A DNA stretch of 64,000 nt from JBQTHD01 sp052390275 (GCA_052390275.1 JBQTHD010000040.1:1-64000); one strand, 5' to 3'; shown: positions 26,744-35,889, counted from the first letter of the stretch. Numbers and translations: made by a program. Notes: generated by a model from the letters alone, not told the origin.

Positions 26744-27310
26744 TCAGTTGCGGGCTGAGGCCTGCTGGATGAACCGCTCGATCAAAGCGGCGTTGGTGTC
26801 CCGATCGAGGTTGCGTTCCACCACCCGCTCAGCCAACTCGATGGACAGGGTCGCCACCCGGGACTGAAGGTCGGCCATGGCCCGAGCCACTTGGGACTCG
26901 ATGTCGACCTGGGCCCGCTGGCGGATCTCGGCCACCTCGGCCTCGGCCTGGCGGCGGAGGTCGGCCCGGACCGTCTCGGCCGCCTGGCGGGCCTCGTCGA
27001 TGATGCGGGACGACTCGGACTTGGCGTCGGCCAACTGCCGGCGGTACTCCTCGAGAATGACCCCCGCCTCGGACTTGGCCTGGTCGGCGTCGTCGATGGA
27101 GGACTGAATCCGGGCCGCCCGGGCCTCGAGGCCTTTACGGATGGCCGGAAAGCCCTTCTTGGACATGAAATAGAAGAGGAGGAGGAACGACAGCGCTCCC
27201 CAGATGATCTCGTTCGTCTCGGGGAGGATGGGGTTGGAAGGGGCTTCGCCCTCCACTGCCAACCACCCCGAGTTGAGCCCGCCGGCCAACGACGCCATGA
27301 ACGTGGACAT
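26744..27310 (-). CDS. atpF: ATP synthase Fo subunit b
   Basis: A 188-residue stator protein. One N-terminal membrane helix (IIWGALSFLLLFYFMSKKGFPAI, about residues 33-55) is followed by a long charged coiled coil (LEARAARIQSSIDDADQAKSEAG and onward) ending in the delta-binding tail NAALIERFIQQASARN. ATG 27310 lies seven bases after the atpE stop. The longer open frame running back through atpE is not used. Confidence 0.95.
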   Translation of the reverse strand: MSTFMASLAGGLNSGWLAVEGEAPSNPILPETNEIIWGALSFLLLFYFMSKKGFPAIRKGLEARAARIQSSIDDADQAKSEAGVILEEYRRQLADAKSESSRIIDEARQAAETVRADLRRQAEAEVAEIRQRAQVDIESQVARAMADLQSRVATLSIELAERVVERNLDRDTNAALIERFIQQASARN

Positions 27311-27317
27311 CGGCGCC

Positions 27318-27578
27318 CTAGGTGAACTTGAGGAGAATGAAGACCACGAACCCGATGAGGGCCAGAGCCTCCGTGAAGGCGATGCCGAGGAACATGGTGG
27401 TCCGCACGGCGGCGGCCGATTCGGGCTGGCGGGCCATGGCGGTAATGGCGTTGCCCACCACCAGGCCGATTCCGATGCCCGGGCCAATGGCGGCGAAGCC
27501 GTAGCCGATACCGGCGCCCACTGCGCCCAGGCCCTTCAACAACTCGTCAGGCTGGGCCTGTGCCAACAGGTCGAGCAC
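27318..27578 (-). CDS. atpE: ATP synthase Fo subunit c
   Basis: An 86-residue hairpin protein forming the rotor ring. Helix 1 is GAVGAGIGYGFAAIGPGIGIGLVVGNA, the polar loop carries the ARQPE motif, and helix 2 (TTMFLGIAFTEALALIGFVVFILL) holds the ion-binding Glu in FTEAL. The sodium-type Gln of helix 1 is absent, so a proton-driven ring is expected. GTG 27578 is chosen because AAGGAGG (27584-27590, minus strand) lies five bases ahead; GTG 27581 is only two bases away. The ~280 bases upstream, to the atpB stop, hold the tandem repeat. Confidence 0.95.
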   Translation of the reverse strand: MLDLLAQAQPDELLKGLGAVGAGIGYGFAAIGPGIGIGLVVGNAITAMARQPESAAAVRTTMFLGIAFTEALALIGFVVFILLKFT

Positions 27579-27689
27579 CACGTCCTCCTTGTTCCGTCTC
27601 CTGATCACGGAGTTTCCGCTCAGGAATGATCTTCTCAACACCAGCGCCTCCGAGGCCCTGGCCCTTGTCTCTACTTGCTGGTTGACAAC

Positions 27690-27757
27690 TTGGTTGGTCC
27701 AACTGCTTGGTTGGTTCAACTGCTTGGTTGGTTCAGCTGCTTGGTTGGTTCAACTGC
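27690..27757. repeat. 17-bp tandem repeat (four copies) between atpB and atpE
   Basis: The unit TTGGTTGGTTCAACTGC occurs at 27690 (one change), 27707, 27724 (one change) and 27741, with a partial fifth at 27758. Each unit contains a small inverted repeat (GTTG-GTT-CAAC; in copy one GTTGG-T-CCAAC). It lies in the leader of atpE within the atp transcript and is visibly AT-richer than its surroundings. Confidence 0.9.
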
Positions 27758-27857
27758 TTGTCTGGTGCGTTGTGTCTCCTGCGGGTGATGCGCCGAGCCG
27801 GTCAAGCCGGTTCGGGTAGGCGCCGGACCTCAGGAGGAGGTGGCCGGCCGAGGGACG

Positions 27858-28634
27858 TCAGTGCTCCGGGTGCATGGCCCCGGCGATGTAGACGGCCGTC
27901 AGGATGGTGAAGATGAAGGCCTGCAGTAGGGCGACGAAGATCTCGAACCCGGTGAGCAGGGTGAGCATGAGGAACGGCAGGGGAAGAACCACCGCCTGGA
28001 AGCCTTTCGTCCACAGCGCGGCGGACAGGACGGCGAAGGTCACGAGCAGGAGGTGGCCCGCCAGGCTGTTGGCGAACAACCGCACGGCGAGCGAGAAGGG
28101 CCGGACCAGAATGGTCGAGACCAGTTCGATCAGAGCCACCAGCGGAACCAGCGGCTTGGGCACACCCGGAGGGATCAGGATTCCCTTCACGTAGCCGCCA
28201 AAGCCCTGGCTTTTGATCCCGACCCAGTTGAAGACGGCCCAACTGAGCAGGGCCAACAGCGCGGGCACGGCCATCCGGGCGTTGACCGGGAACTGGATCC
28301 CGGGAACCACCTCCCAGAAGTTCAGGACCATGATGAAGAAGAACATGGTGGTCAGGTAGGGGGCGAAGCGGAGTCCGTCACGCCCCATGACCTGCAGGAC
28401 GATGTCGTTGCGGACGAACTCAACCCCGGACTCGATCAGACTTTGCAGCCCGGTGGGTATCAGCTTGCCTTTGCCGGCGGCAGTGAACACCCCGATGATG
28501 ACGGCCACACTCAGCCACATCAGGATCACGACCTTGTTGACTTCGAAGGGGGTTCCCTTGAGAAAGATCCCCGGCCACTCGATCAGATGCTCGAGCGTGG
28601 GGAACTCCAGGGCGCCAAAGAGGGCGTTGGTCAA
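27858..28634 (-). CDS. atpB: ATP synthase Fo subunit a
   Basis: A 258-residue polytopic membrane protein that forms the proton half-channels. The essential Arg lies in FSLAVRLFANSLAGHLLL, with PLVALIELVSTILVRPF before it and the final helix pair ending in LQAFIFTILTAVYIAGAMHPEH. About five or six hydrophobic segments are seen. The ATG start at 28634 overlaps the stop of the AtpI-like gene (ATGA). The 270-base gap to atpE is unusually long for this operon. Confidence 0.96.
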   Translation of the reverse strand: MTNALFGALEFPTLEHLIEWPGIFLKGTPFEVNKVVILMWLSVAVIIGVFTAAGKGKLIPTGLQSLIESGVEFVRNDIVLQVMGRDGLRFAPYLTTMFFFIMVLNFWEVVPGIQFPVNARMAVPALLALLSWAVFNWVGIKSQGFGGYVKGILIPPGVPKPLVPLVALIELVSTILVRPFSLAVRLFANSLAGHLLLVTFAVLSAALWTKGFQAVVLPLPFLMLTLLTGFEIFVALLQAFIFTILTAVYIAGAMHPEH

Positions 28635-29272
28635 GGTTGCGTCCTGTCTCCCTGAATCATCTGGTCCCCTCGATCATCTCGGTCCGTTCTGCCCATCTCG
28701 TCCCCACCCGGATCACTCAGCTTGACGCGGGTCCCATCCATCGGGCCCATTTCCTCCCGGCCCATTTCCTCGCGGGCCATTTCCTCCCGGGCCACGTCCT
28801 GGCCCACCGATTCCAACCGCACCGGAGCCCGGGGATCTACGTTCTGTCGCTTTGGTTTGATCCCGGGAAAAGCAAGTGTTGCGGAAACGTAACGGGCCTC
28901 CATGGCTAGCAGGCCGAGGTGGGCCACGGCCAGCGTGACGGCCAGGGTGACCATGTCGACCCACGGTTGATTGCGCACGGCCAAGACCACCGCCATCACC
29001 AGCCCCAGGCGCACCACGAACCCACCCATGGCCGCCGCACCCAGCACCACCGGGGCGATACGGGCAGCCGTGGTGGCCAGCCCGGCGGACAGTGCCAGGT
29101 TGGCCAGAATCACTGCCACAGCAAACAACGCCGACACCGCCCCGTCGACCCCCCGGAGGAGGCCGGCCACCACCGCCACCACTGGTAGCCACGGGAGAGA
29201 TCGCCGGGCCATATCGGCCACGAGCTGGCGTTCGACGGCGGGGGCCTGACCCGCCTGGACCGGGATGCTCAC
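28631..29272 (-). CDS. AtpI-like ATP synthase assembly membrane protein
   Basis: A 213-residue membrane protein in the place of atpI. Four hydrophobic segments (about residues 25-45, 50-70, 78-100 and 110-130) fit the AtpI/UncI group, which assists c-ring assembly. The C-terminal ~70 residues are a charged tail with a DNA-level 15-bp repeat (about 28746-28795) giving AREEMAREEMGREEMG. GTG 29272 is chosen because it overlaps the upstream stop (GTGA) and GGAGG lies six bases before it. The sequence is divergent, so the family call rests on topology and position. Confidence 0.7.
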   Translation of the reverse strand: MSIPVQAGQAPAVERQLVADMARRSLPWLPVVAVVAGLLRGVDGAVSALFAVAVILANLALSAGLATTAARIAPVVLGAAAMGGFVVRLGLVMAVVLAVRNQPWVDMVTLAVTLAVAHLGLLAMEARYVSATLAFPGIKPKRQNVDPRAPVRLESVGQDVAREEMAREEMGREEMGPMDGTRVKLSDPGGDEMGRTDRDDRGDQMIQGDRTQP

Positions 29273-29739
29273 GATCGCCTCCGGGTTCCGGCGGGCCCGG
29301 CACCAGCTGTCGGTGGGTCCTCGCCGACCACCGACCCCGCCACGGCCCGCGCTGGGGGTCGGGCGGCCCACGGCGCCTCGGCGTCGAGGGCCTGCATCCG
29401 GGCTTCATGGCCGTACCACAGCCGGGCGAACAACCCCGCAGAACCCACCAGGAAGAAAATGATGGTCACCACCGGAAAAAGGCCGAGCCAACGATCCAAC
29501 AGGTAACCGCCCCCGGCCAACAGCACCGGCGTCACCGCCAGCTCGAACGCCCAGGACAGGCCCTCCCCGTAGCCGCGATAGAGGGCGCCGCGGGCGGAAT
29601 CCATCAGGGATCGGTCGCTGTCAGCGGGAGAGGCGGCGGATCCGTTGGCATGGTCGTCAGCGGTGGCGTGGTCGATCTCCTCCGCGCAGGCTGCGTCGGC
29701 GACCGGGCACCCAGCCTCCTGCGCTGCGATCTCGTCCAT
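29269..29739 (-). CDS. AtpZ/AtpI-like small membrane protein
   Basis: A 156-residue protein, first gene of the atp operon. A polar N-terminal half is followed by two hydrophobic helices: LSWAFELAVTPVLLAGGGYLLDRWLGLFPV and VTIIFFLVGSAGLFARLWYG. The YLLDRWLG turn is characteristic of AtpZ (Mg/Ca-transport-linked AtpI relatives). ATG 29739 is preferred because GAGGTG lies just upstream; the longer frame to 29922 has no such site. The two small genes ahead of atpB match the usual atpZ-atpI order. Confidence 0.75.
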   Translation of the reverse strand: MDEIAAQEAGCPVADAACAEEIDHATADDHANGSAASPADSDRSLMDSARGALYRGYGEGLSWAFELAVTPVLLAGGGYLLDRWLGLFPVVTIIFFLVGSAGLFARLWYGHEARMQALDAEAPWAARPPARAVAGSVVGEDPPTAGAGPAGTRRRS

Positions 29740-30225
29740 CAACACCTCGATCCCACACCTCGATCGCGTGACGATTCCATGAACCATTGCTGGCCGGCCG
29801 AACTGGCCTTGAGGACCACCGGCCTCCGACGACGATCCGTCGGATTGACAGCCCCCGGATGGTCGATCGGGCTTGTGAATCAGCGCGCAAGGTACGGGAA
29901 ACGTCCGCCGGCAGGCAAACACCCAGGTAGGCCACTATCCCCAGCCTCGACCCACCGTGTCCACTATGGTCCTCGAAGTCATTCAACCCGCCCAGCACGC
30001 GTTTCTGGAAGTCCTCAGAACACCCCAGACATCACTCTTCGGCACCATCGGTCGACCCGAGATCTCCGGCTGAGCCAGGGATCCGGGCCAGGCCACCGAG
30101 TAAATTCCCCCGGCATCGAGAACTACCCGTTCCGCCATCTAGACCAGTCCCCACCTACGGCGCTATGTTCCGGTGGTAGCGGCTGGGCCTAGTGGCAGTC
30201 GACAAGTAAAGGAGCCCGAGCGGAC
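29740..30225. promoter_or_regulatory. Divergent intergenic region: atp operon versus LAxTG gene
   Basis: About 485 bases between two divergent starts, so it should hold the promoter of the atp operon (minus) and that of the small surface-protein gene (plus). It has no convincing gene. I could not single out promoter boxes. The right end carries AAAGGAG (30206-30212), the ribosome site of the plus-strand gene. Confidence 0.5.
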
Positions 30226-30495
30226 ATGATCCGAAAGCTTTGTGCCTCGAGCCTCCTGATGTTCAGTCTCTTCGCCGGCACGGCGGTGGCTGACGAGGAG
30301 GAGTACCCCCCCAAGGACGATGGTGATGAGACGGAGAAGGAAGTCACCGTCAAGGCCAAGGGTGAGGCACTGGCCGACACCGGTGGGGACGCCGGCCCCA
30401 TGGTCATGGTTGCCTCCGGGCTCATCGTGGCTGGCGGCGTCATGGTTGTCTCCATGCGCCGTAAGGGCGAGGAGAGCCTGGTCAGCGCTTCCTAG
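30226..30495 (+). CDS. Small surface protein with LAxTG sortase signal
   Basis: An 89-residue exported protein. Residues 1-22 are a signal peptide (MIRKLCASSLLMFSLFAGTA, cleavage near AVA-DE). Residues 23-48 are acidic and Lys/Glu rich. LADTG at about 51-55 is followed by a hydrophobic helix (MVMVASGLIVAGGVMVVSM) and the basic tail RRKG, the layout of a class E sortase (LAxTG) cell-wall sorting signal. The mature exposed part is only ~30 residues. No sortase gene is in the window. AAAGGAG precedes the ATG, and a strong terminator follows. Confidence 0.8.
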   Translation: MIRKLCASSLLMFSLFAGTAVADEEEYPPKDDGDETEKEVTVKAKGEALADTGGDAGPMVMVASGLIVAGGVMVVSMRRKGEESLVSAS

Positions 30496-30554
30496 TCGCC
30501 TCAGCGCTTCGTAGTTCACCGCAGCGCCCATCGGCGCTGGATCCGTTTGCGACA

Positions 30555-30586
30555 ACACCCTCGGGCTTCGGTCCGAGGGTGTTTCG
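30555..30586. terminator. Rho-independent terminator, probably bidirectional
   Basis: A perfect 10-bp stem (ACACCCTCGG at 30555-30564 with CCGAGGGTGT at 30573-30582) with an 8-base loop, followed by TTTCGTTTG on the plus strand. It lies between the convergent LAxTG and DUF4012 genes. The run of T is clear only for the plus direction; the other side is weaker. Confidence 0.9.
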
Positions 30587-30662
30587 TTTGCCGAAGCCCG
30601 GCCGACTCGTTCGCGCCCTGCTGGCCCTTTCCGGGACCACGCCTGGATTAGGCACCGGGCTT

Positions 30663-33600
30663 TTAGGACCTGACCAGGCGCACCCGCACCCGACGATCGC
30701 CATTGAGGGTTACTCGGCCCCTCGCCTCGGTCCCCCTGCCGTCATCCTCGATGCCAATCCCGGCCTGCCCAGAGTTGGCATCGAAGCCCTGAACCTCGGC
30801 CACCCGCCATCCGGGCGCCGCTGAGATCGAGATCGTGGCCACCTCGGGAACCAGTAGGGGCTGGGCGCGCAGGTCCAGCCGGTACCATCCGCCCGCCTCC
30901 AGGGCCACCTCCCCGGTCATGGGCACCACCAAGGTGCCGGTGCTATGCGACGGGACGGAAAGGAAGTCGCGGTAGACCGAGTGACCCAACTCGGTGCCCA
31001 ACAGCGGAGGCACGGCGTCGCCGTTGAACGTGACCCCGGTAGGCGTGAGCGCCGAGTACACCGAGGTGATGCTGAGATTCTCGCCAGCCTGGACCACTCC
31101 GGTGTTGGGCCCGATCACGTAAGGGTCGAGTCCGGTCGATGGGGCGCCGTTCTTCAATGACACGCTCAGAGATCCGTCCACCTGGGCCGCCCGCCCCGCC
31201 GGCGCCACCGTCACCTCATAGGAAAGCTCGCGACGAAGGTGGTAGTCCACCTTGTTGGCTCCCGCGTTCTGGCTGGTCACCAGCAGGGAGTCCCCCACGG
31301 GAGCGGGAATGCCCCCCGCGATTCCCAGCCGCCCGATGAGTCTCTGGGCCTGGGGGTTGGCCAGGTAGACCGAGAGGTGGCGGCCGCGGGCGGCCCGGCC
31401 GAGCACGCTGGCCATGCGGGCCGGGGACGGCGGATCCTCGGCCAGTCGGGCCACCACCCGGTCGGCAACGTCGGCCAGGAAGTCGACCCGTTCCTCCTTG
31501 GTGGCGAAGGCCTCGTAGGCCTGGCTGAGGGTTACGTCGACCACGTTCTCCGCGGTGATCTTCTCGGGCCACTCGCCAACGCTCACCGGGCCCGTCAACT
31601 CCATCATGGCGGCCAGGCCAACGGCGTCGATGCCGATCACGCCGTCGACCGGGCTGCCCCCGGACTGGGGATAGAGATCGGCGATGACCTCGCCCACCGT
31701 GGGAAAGTCGGGCGACAGGTTCACGTTCTGCCAGGTGGATTCCGGTTGGAACCGGTCGTAGCGGCGGCGATACTCGTCGTCGGGCGGGCGATGGAGCACA
31801 CGTTCGGGCAGAGGAAGCCCGTTGTCCCTCAGGTCCTTGACCCGGCCCAGCCCACCGATGCTCAACTGGCCCCCGGAGGCCTCGATAATGGCGAAGTTGC
31901 CGATGAGGCCGCCCGTGGCCCGCGCCTCGGCGTTGTTCTGCACGGCCAGGAAGTAGGTGCGGGGTCCGTTGCCCCCCAGCAGTTCCGGTGCCAACTGCAA
32001 CGTCTCGGACAAGTTGGCCGCGGTCGACCCGACGCCTTCGAGGCGATCGGTAAGCCCGGAGATCAACTGGCGGGCGGGGCCGACCAGGAAGCGGTCGTCC
32101 ACCCCCAGCAGGCGGCTGCGAACGCCGACGAGCGCCTCTGTCGCCACCGCCATCCGGTCGGCGAGAGGCCCGATGCCGGCCAGGTTGATGGCCCCGGCCC
32201 GAAAGCCGATGGCGTCGGGGTTCACTCCCCCGGCCACTGCCGCCCCCTGCCCGGCCAACTCCGCCCCTCCGTCCACCAGGGTGCGGGCGGCCACCAGGTG
32301 GGGCGAGACCACCGGCACCAGCCGGGCCAACGAGACCAGGGGGCCGCTCAGCCGATCCGAGACCTGGGTGAAACTGGCCTGGGCGGTGGCCAGGCACTGC
32401 TCCGGGGTCTCCGGCGGTTGGCAGGACCCCGACCCCTCCGTGTCGCCGTCGTCGGATTGGATCCGGTCAATGGCGTCCTCGACCAACTGGTTGGATGACC
32501 TCAACGTTGGAATCGAGGTGGCCGCCGACCAAGCGGCGGGCAGGGCCAGAACCGGCAGGCCCACCACCAATGCGACCAGGGCTCGGGCCGGCCAGCGAAG
32601 ACCCACCACGGGCGCCTTGTAGACGCAGACGCGGGCCGTACCGAGCAGCAGAACCATCACCGGCACGAGCCCCAGCCCGGTGGCGGCCGGCGGACTCAAC
32701 CATCCGCGGCCGGCTGCGAGGGCCCCCAGGGCCCCGGCTGCCCCAACCGCTCCGACCAGCAGGCGGGCGCGCCCCGCCCCCACCCCCCGAGCCGTCAAGC
32801 GGACCAGCACCTGTCCCCCGCCGCCGCCGGCCAACGGGAGCCGGCGCCGTCCTCGGGCCAGAAGACCGACAAGGGCATCGGCAACCGGCAGAATCCACAG
32901 GCATGCCGCAACGGCCGGGCCGATGCCTGCGCCGGCGCCCGTGAGAAGGCGCAGTGTCGCCACCGTCAGGCCCAGGCCAACGCCCTTCCAAACCGCATCC
33001 TCCATTCGGGCCGGCCCGGGGTCGGGGCTGCGGTTGGCCACCGCCGCCACCAGAGCCCCGCCGATGGCGGCGGCCAACCCCGCCACCGCAGGGTCCCCCA
33101 CCGCCAGGGCGACTCCACTGAGGGCCGCGCTCTGGGACAGGACCAGGATGACTCGAACCCCGGCGGGCCCGCCGGCATCACCCCGGCCCCGGCGGTCCAA
33201 ACTCGACAGTGCAGCGGGCAGTCCCACCAACAGGCCCACGCTGAGAGCGGCATCCACCGGGCCCAGAAGGGTGAACGGCACCACCAGACCGGAGCGGACG
33301 ACAAGAGCAGCCATCAGGAACGGAACGCCGTGGCTCATGGCGATCCTGACGAGCGGCCCGCCGGCAGGCCGGTCGTTGCCGGCCCGGGCCCACCACAGGC
33401 TGGTGAGGACCATGGCGGCAACGGCGGCGGCCAGTGGTTCAGCCAGGCCGGTGGACAAGATGACGGCAACGGCCGCCGATCCGGTCACCGTGACCGCGGC
33501 CCGTCGGGCCGGAGTCCAGCCCGCCAGCCAGGGCCAGGTAGCGGCCCAGGATCGCAGAACCAGAGGTATGACCACCGCTGCCACCACAGCGGCCAGAAAA

Positions 33601-33779
33601 GCGCGGGCCGCCACCTCGGCCGGCGCCCGGCCGATCAGCAGCGCCAGGTAATCGCCCAGATAACTGGCAGCGAGGTGTCCCAGGACGGGGACGTTCTCGG
33701 CCACCTCACCGAGGCCACTACCGGCGACATCGCCGCCGGCGGAGCCAGCTTCTGGAAATGGGAGACGGGCGAGCCCCAC
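30663..33779 (-). CDS. Large membrane protein with DUF4012 domain
   Basis: A 1038-residue protein. Residues ~30-420 hold about ten or more hydrophobic segments. The second half matches DUF4012, a family found with polysaccharide export and surface-glycan genes but without known activity: RTYFLAVQNNAEARATGGLIGNFAI, then VDGVIGIDAVGLAAMMELTGPV and LSQAYEAFATKEERVDFL. Two Cys appear in CQPPETPEQCLA near 460. It starts 14 bases after cysQ on the same strand and may share the sulfate-activation transcript. GTG 33779 is the first start; a later one is possible because the first ~30 residues are not hydrophobic. Confidence 0.8.
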   Translation of the reverse strand: MGLARLPFPEAGSAGGDVAGSGLGEVAENVPVLGHLAASYLGDYLALLIGRAPAEVAARAFLAAVVAAVVIPLVLRSWAATWPWLAGWTPARRAAVTVTGSAAVAVILSTGLAEPLAAAVAAMVLTSLWWARAGNDRPAGGPLVRIAMSHGVPFLMAALVVRSGLVVPFTLLGPVDAALSVGLLVGLPAALSSLDRRGRGDAGGPAGVRVILVLSQSAALSGVALAVGDPAVAGLAAAIGGALVAAVANRSPDPGPARMEDAVWKGVGLGLTVATLRLLTGAGAGIGPAVAACLWILPVADALVGLLARGRRRLPLAGGGGGQVLVRLTARGVGAGRARLLVGAVGAAGALGALAAGRGWLSPPAATGLGLVPVMVLLLGTARVCVYKAPVVGLRWPARALVALVVGLPVLALPAAWSAATSIPTLRSSNQLVEDAIDRIQSDDGDTEGSGSCQPPETPEQCLATAQASFTQVSDRLSGPLVSLARLVPVVSPHLVAARTLVDGGAELAGQGAAVAGGVNPDAIGFRAGAINLAGIGPLADRMAVATEALVGVRSRLLGVDDRFLVGPARQLISGLTDRLEGVGSTAANLSETLQLAPELLGGNGPRTYFLAVQNNAEARATGGLIGNFAIIEASGGQLSIGGLGRVKDLRDNGLPLPERVLHRPPDDEYRRRYDRFQPESTWQNVNLSPDFPTVGEVIADLYPQSGGSPVDGVIGIDAVGLAAMMELTGPVSVGEWPEKITAENVVDVTLSQAYEAFATKEERVDFLADVADRVVARLAEDPPSPARMASVLGRAARGRHLSVYLANPQAQRLIGRLGIAGGIPAPVGDSLLVTSQNAGANKVDYHLRRELSYEVTVAPAGRAAQVDGSLSVSLKNGAPSTGLDPYVIGPNTGVVQAGENLSITSVYSALTPTGVTFNGDAVPPLLGTELGHSVYRDFLSVPSHSTGTLVVPMTGEVALEAGGWYRLDLRAQPLLVPEVATISISAAPGWRVAEVQGFDANSGQAGIGIEDDGRGTEARGRVTLNGDRRVRVRLVRS

Positions 33780-33793
33780 CGAGGCTCGATCGC

Positions 33794-34636
33794 TCAGTGG
33801 GCGGCGGCCGGGGCGGCGGCGATCGCATCAAGGATGCCCGCCGCCAACTCGGGGCGACAGATCACCAGGTCGGGGAGACGAGGATCTGCACGGTTGTAGA
33901 CGAGCGGGCTGCCATCGATCCGGCAGGTGTGCAGCCCGGCGGCGGCGGCCACCACCGCTGGAGCGGCCGAGTCCCATTCGAACTGGCCCCCGGCGTGGAC
34001 ATAGGCATCAGCCTCCCCTCTGACCACGGCCATGGCCTTGGCTCCAGCCGAGCCCATGGGGACCAGCTTGGCCCCCAGGTGCTCGGTCAGCCATTCCACC
34101 AGGGCGGGCGGCCGGGTCCGGCTCACGACCAACCGGATGGGTCCGCCGGCCGCGTCTGCCACCGCCGGCGGCCCAAAGGTGGACAGGGTGAGATCCAGCC
34201 CTGGGAGGGCGACCGCGCCCGCCACCAGGCGCCCCGGGCCGGCTGAGGCGTCGCCGGCCGAGCCTTCCAGGGACGAACTTCCGTTTCGCGACCAAAGGGC
34301 CACGTGAACGGCCCAGTCGTCCCGGGGAGGTTCGGAGAATTCCCGGGTGCCGTCCAGGGGGTCGATGATCCAGACCCGCTCGGCCTCCAAACGGACATGA
34401 TCGTCGGCGGCTTCCTCGCTCAGCACTGAGTCGGCCGGCCGATAGCGGGCCAGGAGGGCACTGAGATGGGCCTGTGACCGCCGGTCCCCCTCGTCCTTGA
34501 GGGTCCTGGCGTCGGCCCCGGCCAACTCTTCCCGGGCAGCAAGCAGGACCCGGCCGGCATCGGTGGCCAGGGATGCGGCCAGGGCGTGGTCGTCGAGACC
34601 ATCGGCCGGAGCAGGGATTGTCATCGGGCTGCTCAC
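33794..34636 (-). CDS. cysQ: 3'(2'),5'-bisphosphate nucleotidase CysQ
   Basis: A 280-residue inositol-monophosphatase-fold enzyme that removes the 3'-phosphate of PAP (and PAPS), clearing the by-product of sulfotransferases. The metal ligands are visible: Asp in LKDEGDRRSQ, Glu pair in SVLSEEAADD, the motif VWIIDPLDGTREFSE, and the C-terminal GGQFEWDSAAPAVVAAAAGL. The GTG start overlaps the cysN stop (GTGA at 34633-34636), so it belongs to the cysD-cysN-cysQ operon. Confidence 0.92.
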   Translation of the reverse strand: MSSPMTIPAPADGLDDHALAASLATDAGRVLLAAREELAGADARTLKDEGDRRSQAHLSALLARYRPADSVLSEEAADDHVRLEAERVWIIDPLDGTREFSEPPRDDWAVHVALWSRNGSSSLEGSAGDASAGPGRLVAGAVALPGLDLTLSTFGPPAVADAAGGPIRLVVSRTRPPALVEWLTEHLGAKLVPMGSAGAKAMAVVRGEADAYVHAGGQFEWDSAAPAVVAAAAGLHTCRIDGSPLVYNRADPRLPDLVICRPELAAGILDAIAAAPAAAH

Positions 34637-35889
34637 CCGGCCGCCGGTCCGAGAATCATCCCGGCAGCCACCGTCGCGTTGGTGGCCTCGTCGATCAGGA
34701 TGAACGACCCGGTCGTCCGATTCCGGCGGTAGTCGTCGTACATGAGCGGAGCGGTGGTGCGCAGGGTGACCCTCCCGATGTCGTTGAGGCCAAGTTGAGC
34801 GGGGTGCTCGTGGCGGTGCAGGGTGTTGACGTCGATCTGGTATCGCAGGTTGCGAACCACGGCTCGGGCCGTCCGGGTGGTGTGCTTGATGAAGAACCGC
34901 CCGTCGGTTGCCAAGGGGCGGTCCGACATCCAGCAGACCATGGCCTCGATGTCCTGGCCAACGTGGGGCTGGTTGCCCGGGCGGCTGAGCATGTCCCCCC
35001 GGGAGATGTCGATGTCGTGTGCGAGGCGCACGGCAACGGACATGGGGGCGAAGGCCTCCTCCACCGGACCCCCGGCGGTGTCCACCGAGGCGATGGTCGA
35101 GGTCAGGCCCGAGGGCAGGGCCACGACCTCATCGCCCGGGCGCAGCACCCCGCCGGCGACCTGTCCGGCGTAGGCCCGGTAGTCGTGGAACTGGTCGGAC
35201 TGGGGCCGGATGACGCACTGGACCGGGAAACGGGTGTCGATCAGGTTGCGGTCGGAGGCGATGTGGACCTCCTCGAGGTGGGTGAGCAACGGCAGCCCGG
35301 CGTACCAACCCATGCGGTCGGACCGATCGACGACGTTGTCGCCGTGGAGGGCCGAAACGGGGATGAAGGTCATGTCGGCCACATCCAAGCGGGTGGCGAA
35401 GGCCCGGAACTCGTCCTTGATCGCCTCATAGACCGACTGATCCCAGTCGACGAGGTCCATCTTGTTGATGCAAAGGACCAGGTGAGGAATGCGCAGGAGG
35501 GTGGCGATGAAAGCGTGGCGGCGGGACTGCTCCAGCACCCCCTTGCGGGCATCGAGCAGGACGATGGCCAGATCGGCGGTGGAGGCCCCGGTGACCATGT
35601 TGCGGGTGTACTGAACGTGGCCGGGCGTGTCGGCGATGATGAACTTGCGCTTGGGGGTGGCGAAATAGCGGTAGGCGACGTCGATGGTGATCCCCTGCTC
35701 CCGCTCGGCCCGCAGGCCGTCGGTGAGCAGCGCCAGGTTGACGTAATCCAGGCCCCGCTGGCTGCTGGACCGCTCGACCGCCTCCAGTTGGTCCTCAAAG
35801 ATGGCTTTGGAGTCATAGAGCAGGCGCCCGATGAGCGTGCTCTTGCCGTCGTCAACCGAGCCGGCCGTCGCGAACCGTAGAAGGTCCAT
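34633..35889 (-). CDS. cysN: Sulfate adenylyltransferase subunit 1 (GTPase)
   Basis: A 418-residue GTPase that drives sulfate activation to APS together with CysD. G1 is TAGSVDDGKSTLIGRLL, the switch II motif is ADTPGHVQYTRNMVTGAS, and the base-specificity loop is LCINKMDLVDW. Two beta-barrel domains follow, as in EF-Tu. It is close in length to CysN alone and has no fused APS-kinase domain, so PAPS synthesis needs a separate kinase not seen here. ATG 35889 gives the family start; upstream residues in the open frame are unrelated. Confidence 0.95.
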   Translation of the reverse strand: MDLLRFATAGSVDDGKSTLIGRLLYDSKAIFEDQLEAVERSSSQRGLDYVNLALLTDGLRAEREQGITIDVAYRYFATPKRKFIIADTPGHVQYTRNMVTGASTADLAIVLLDARKGVLEQSRRHAFIATLLRIPHLVLCINKMDLVDWDQSVYEAIKDEFRAFATRLDVADMTFIPVSALHGDNVVDRSDRMGWYAGLPLLTHLEEVHIASDRNLIDTRFPVQCVIRPQSDQFHDYRAYAGQVAGGVLRPGDEVVALPSGLTSTIASVDTAGGPVEEAFAPMSVAVRLAHDIDISRGDMLSRPGNQPHVGQDIEAMVCWMSDRPLATDGRFFIKHTTRTARAVVRNLRYQIDVNTLHRHEHPAQLGLNDIGRVTLRTTAPLMYDDYRRNRTTGSFILIDEATNATVAAGMILGPAAG

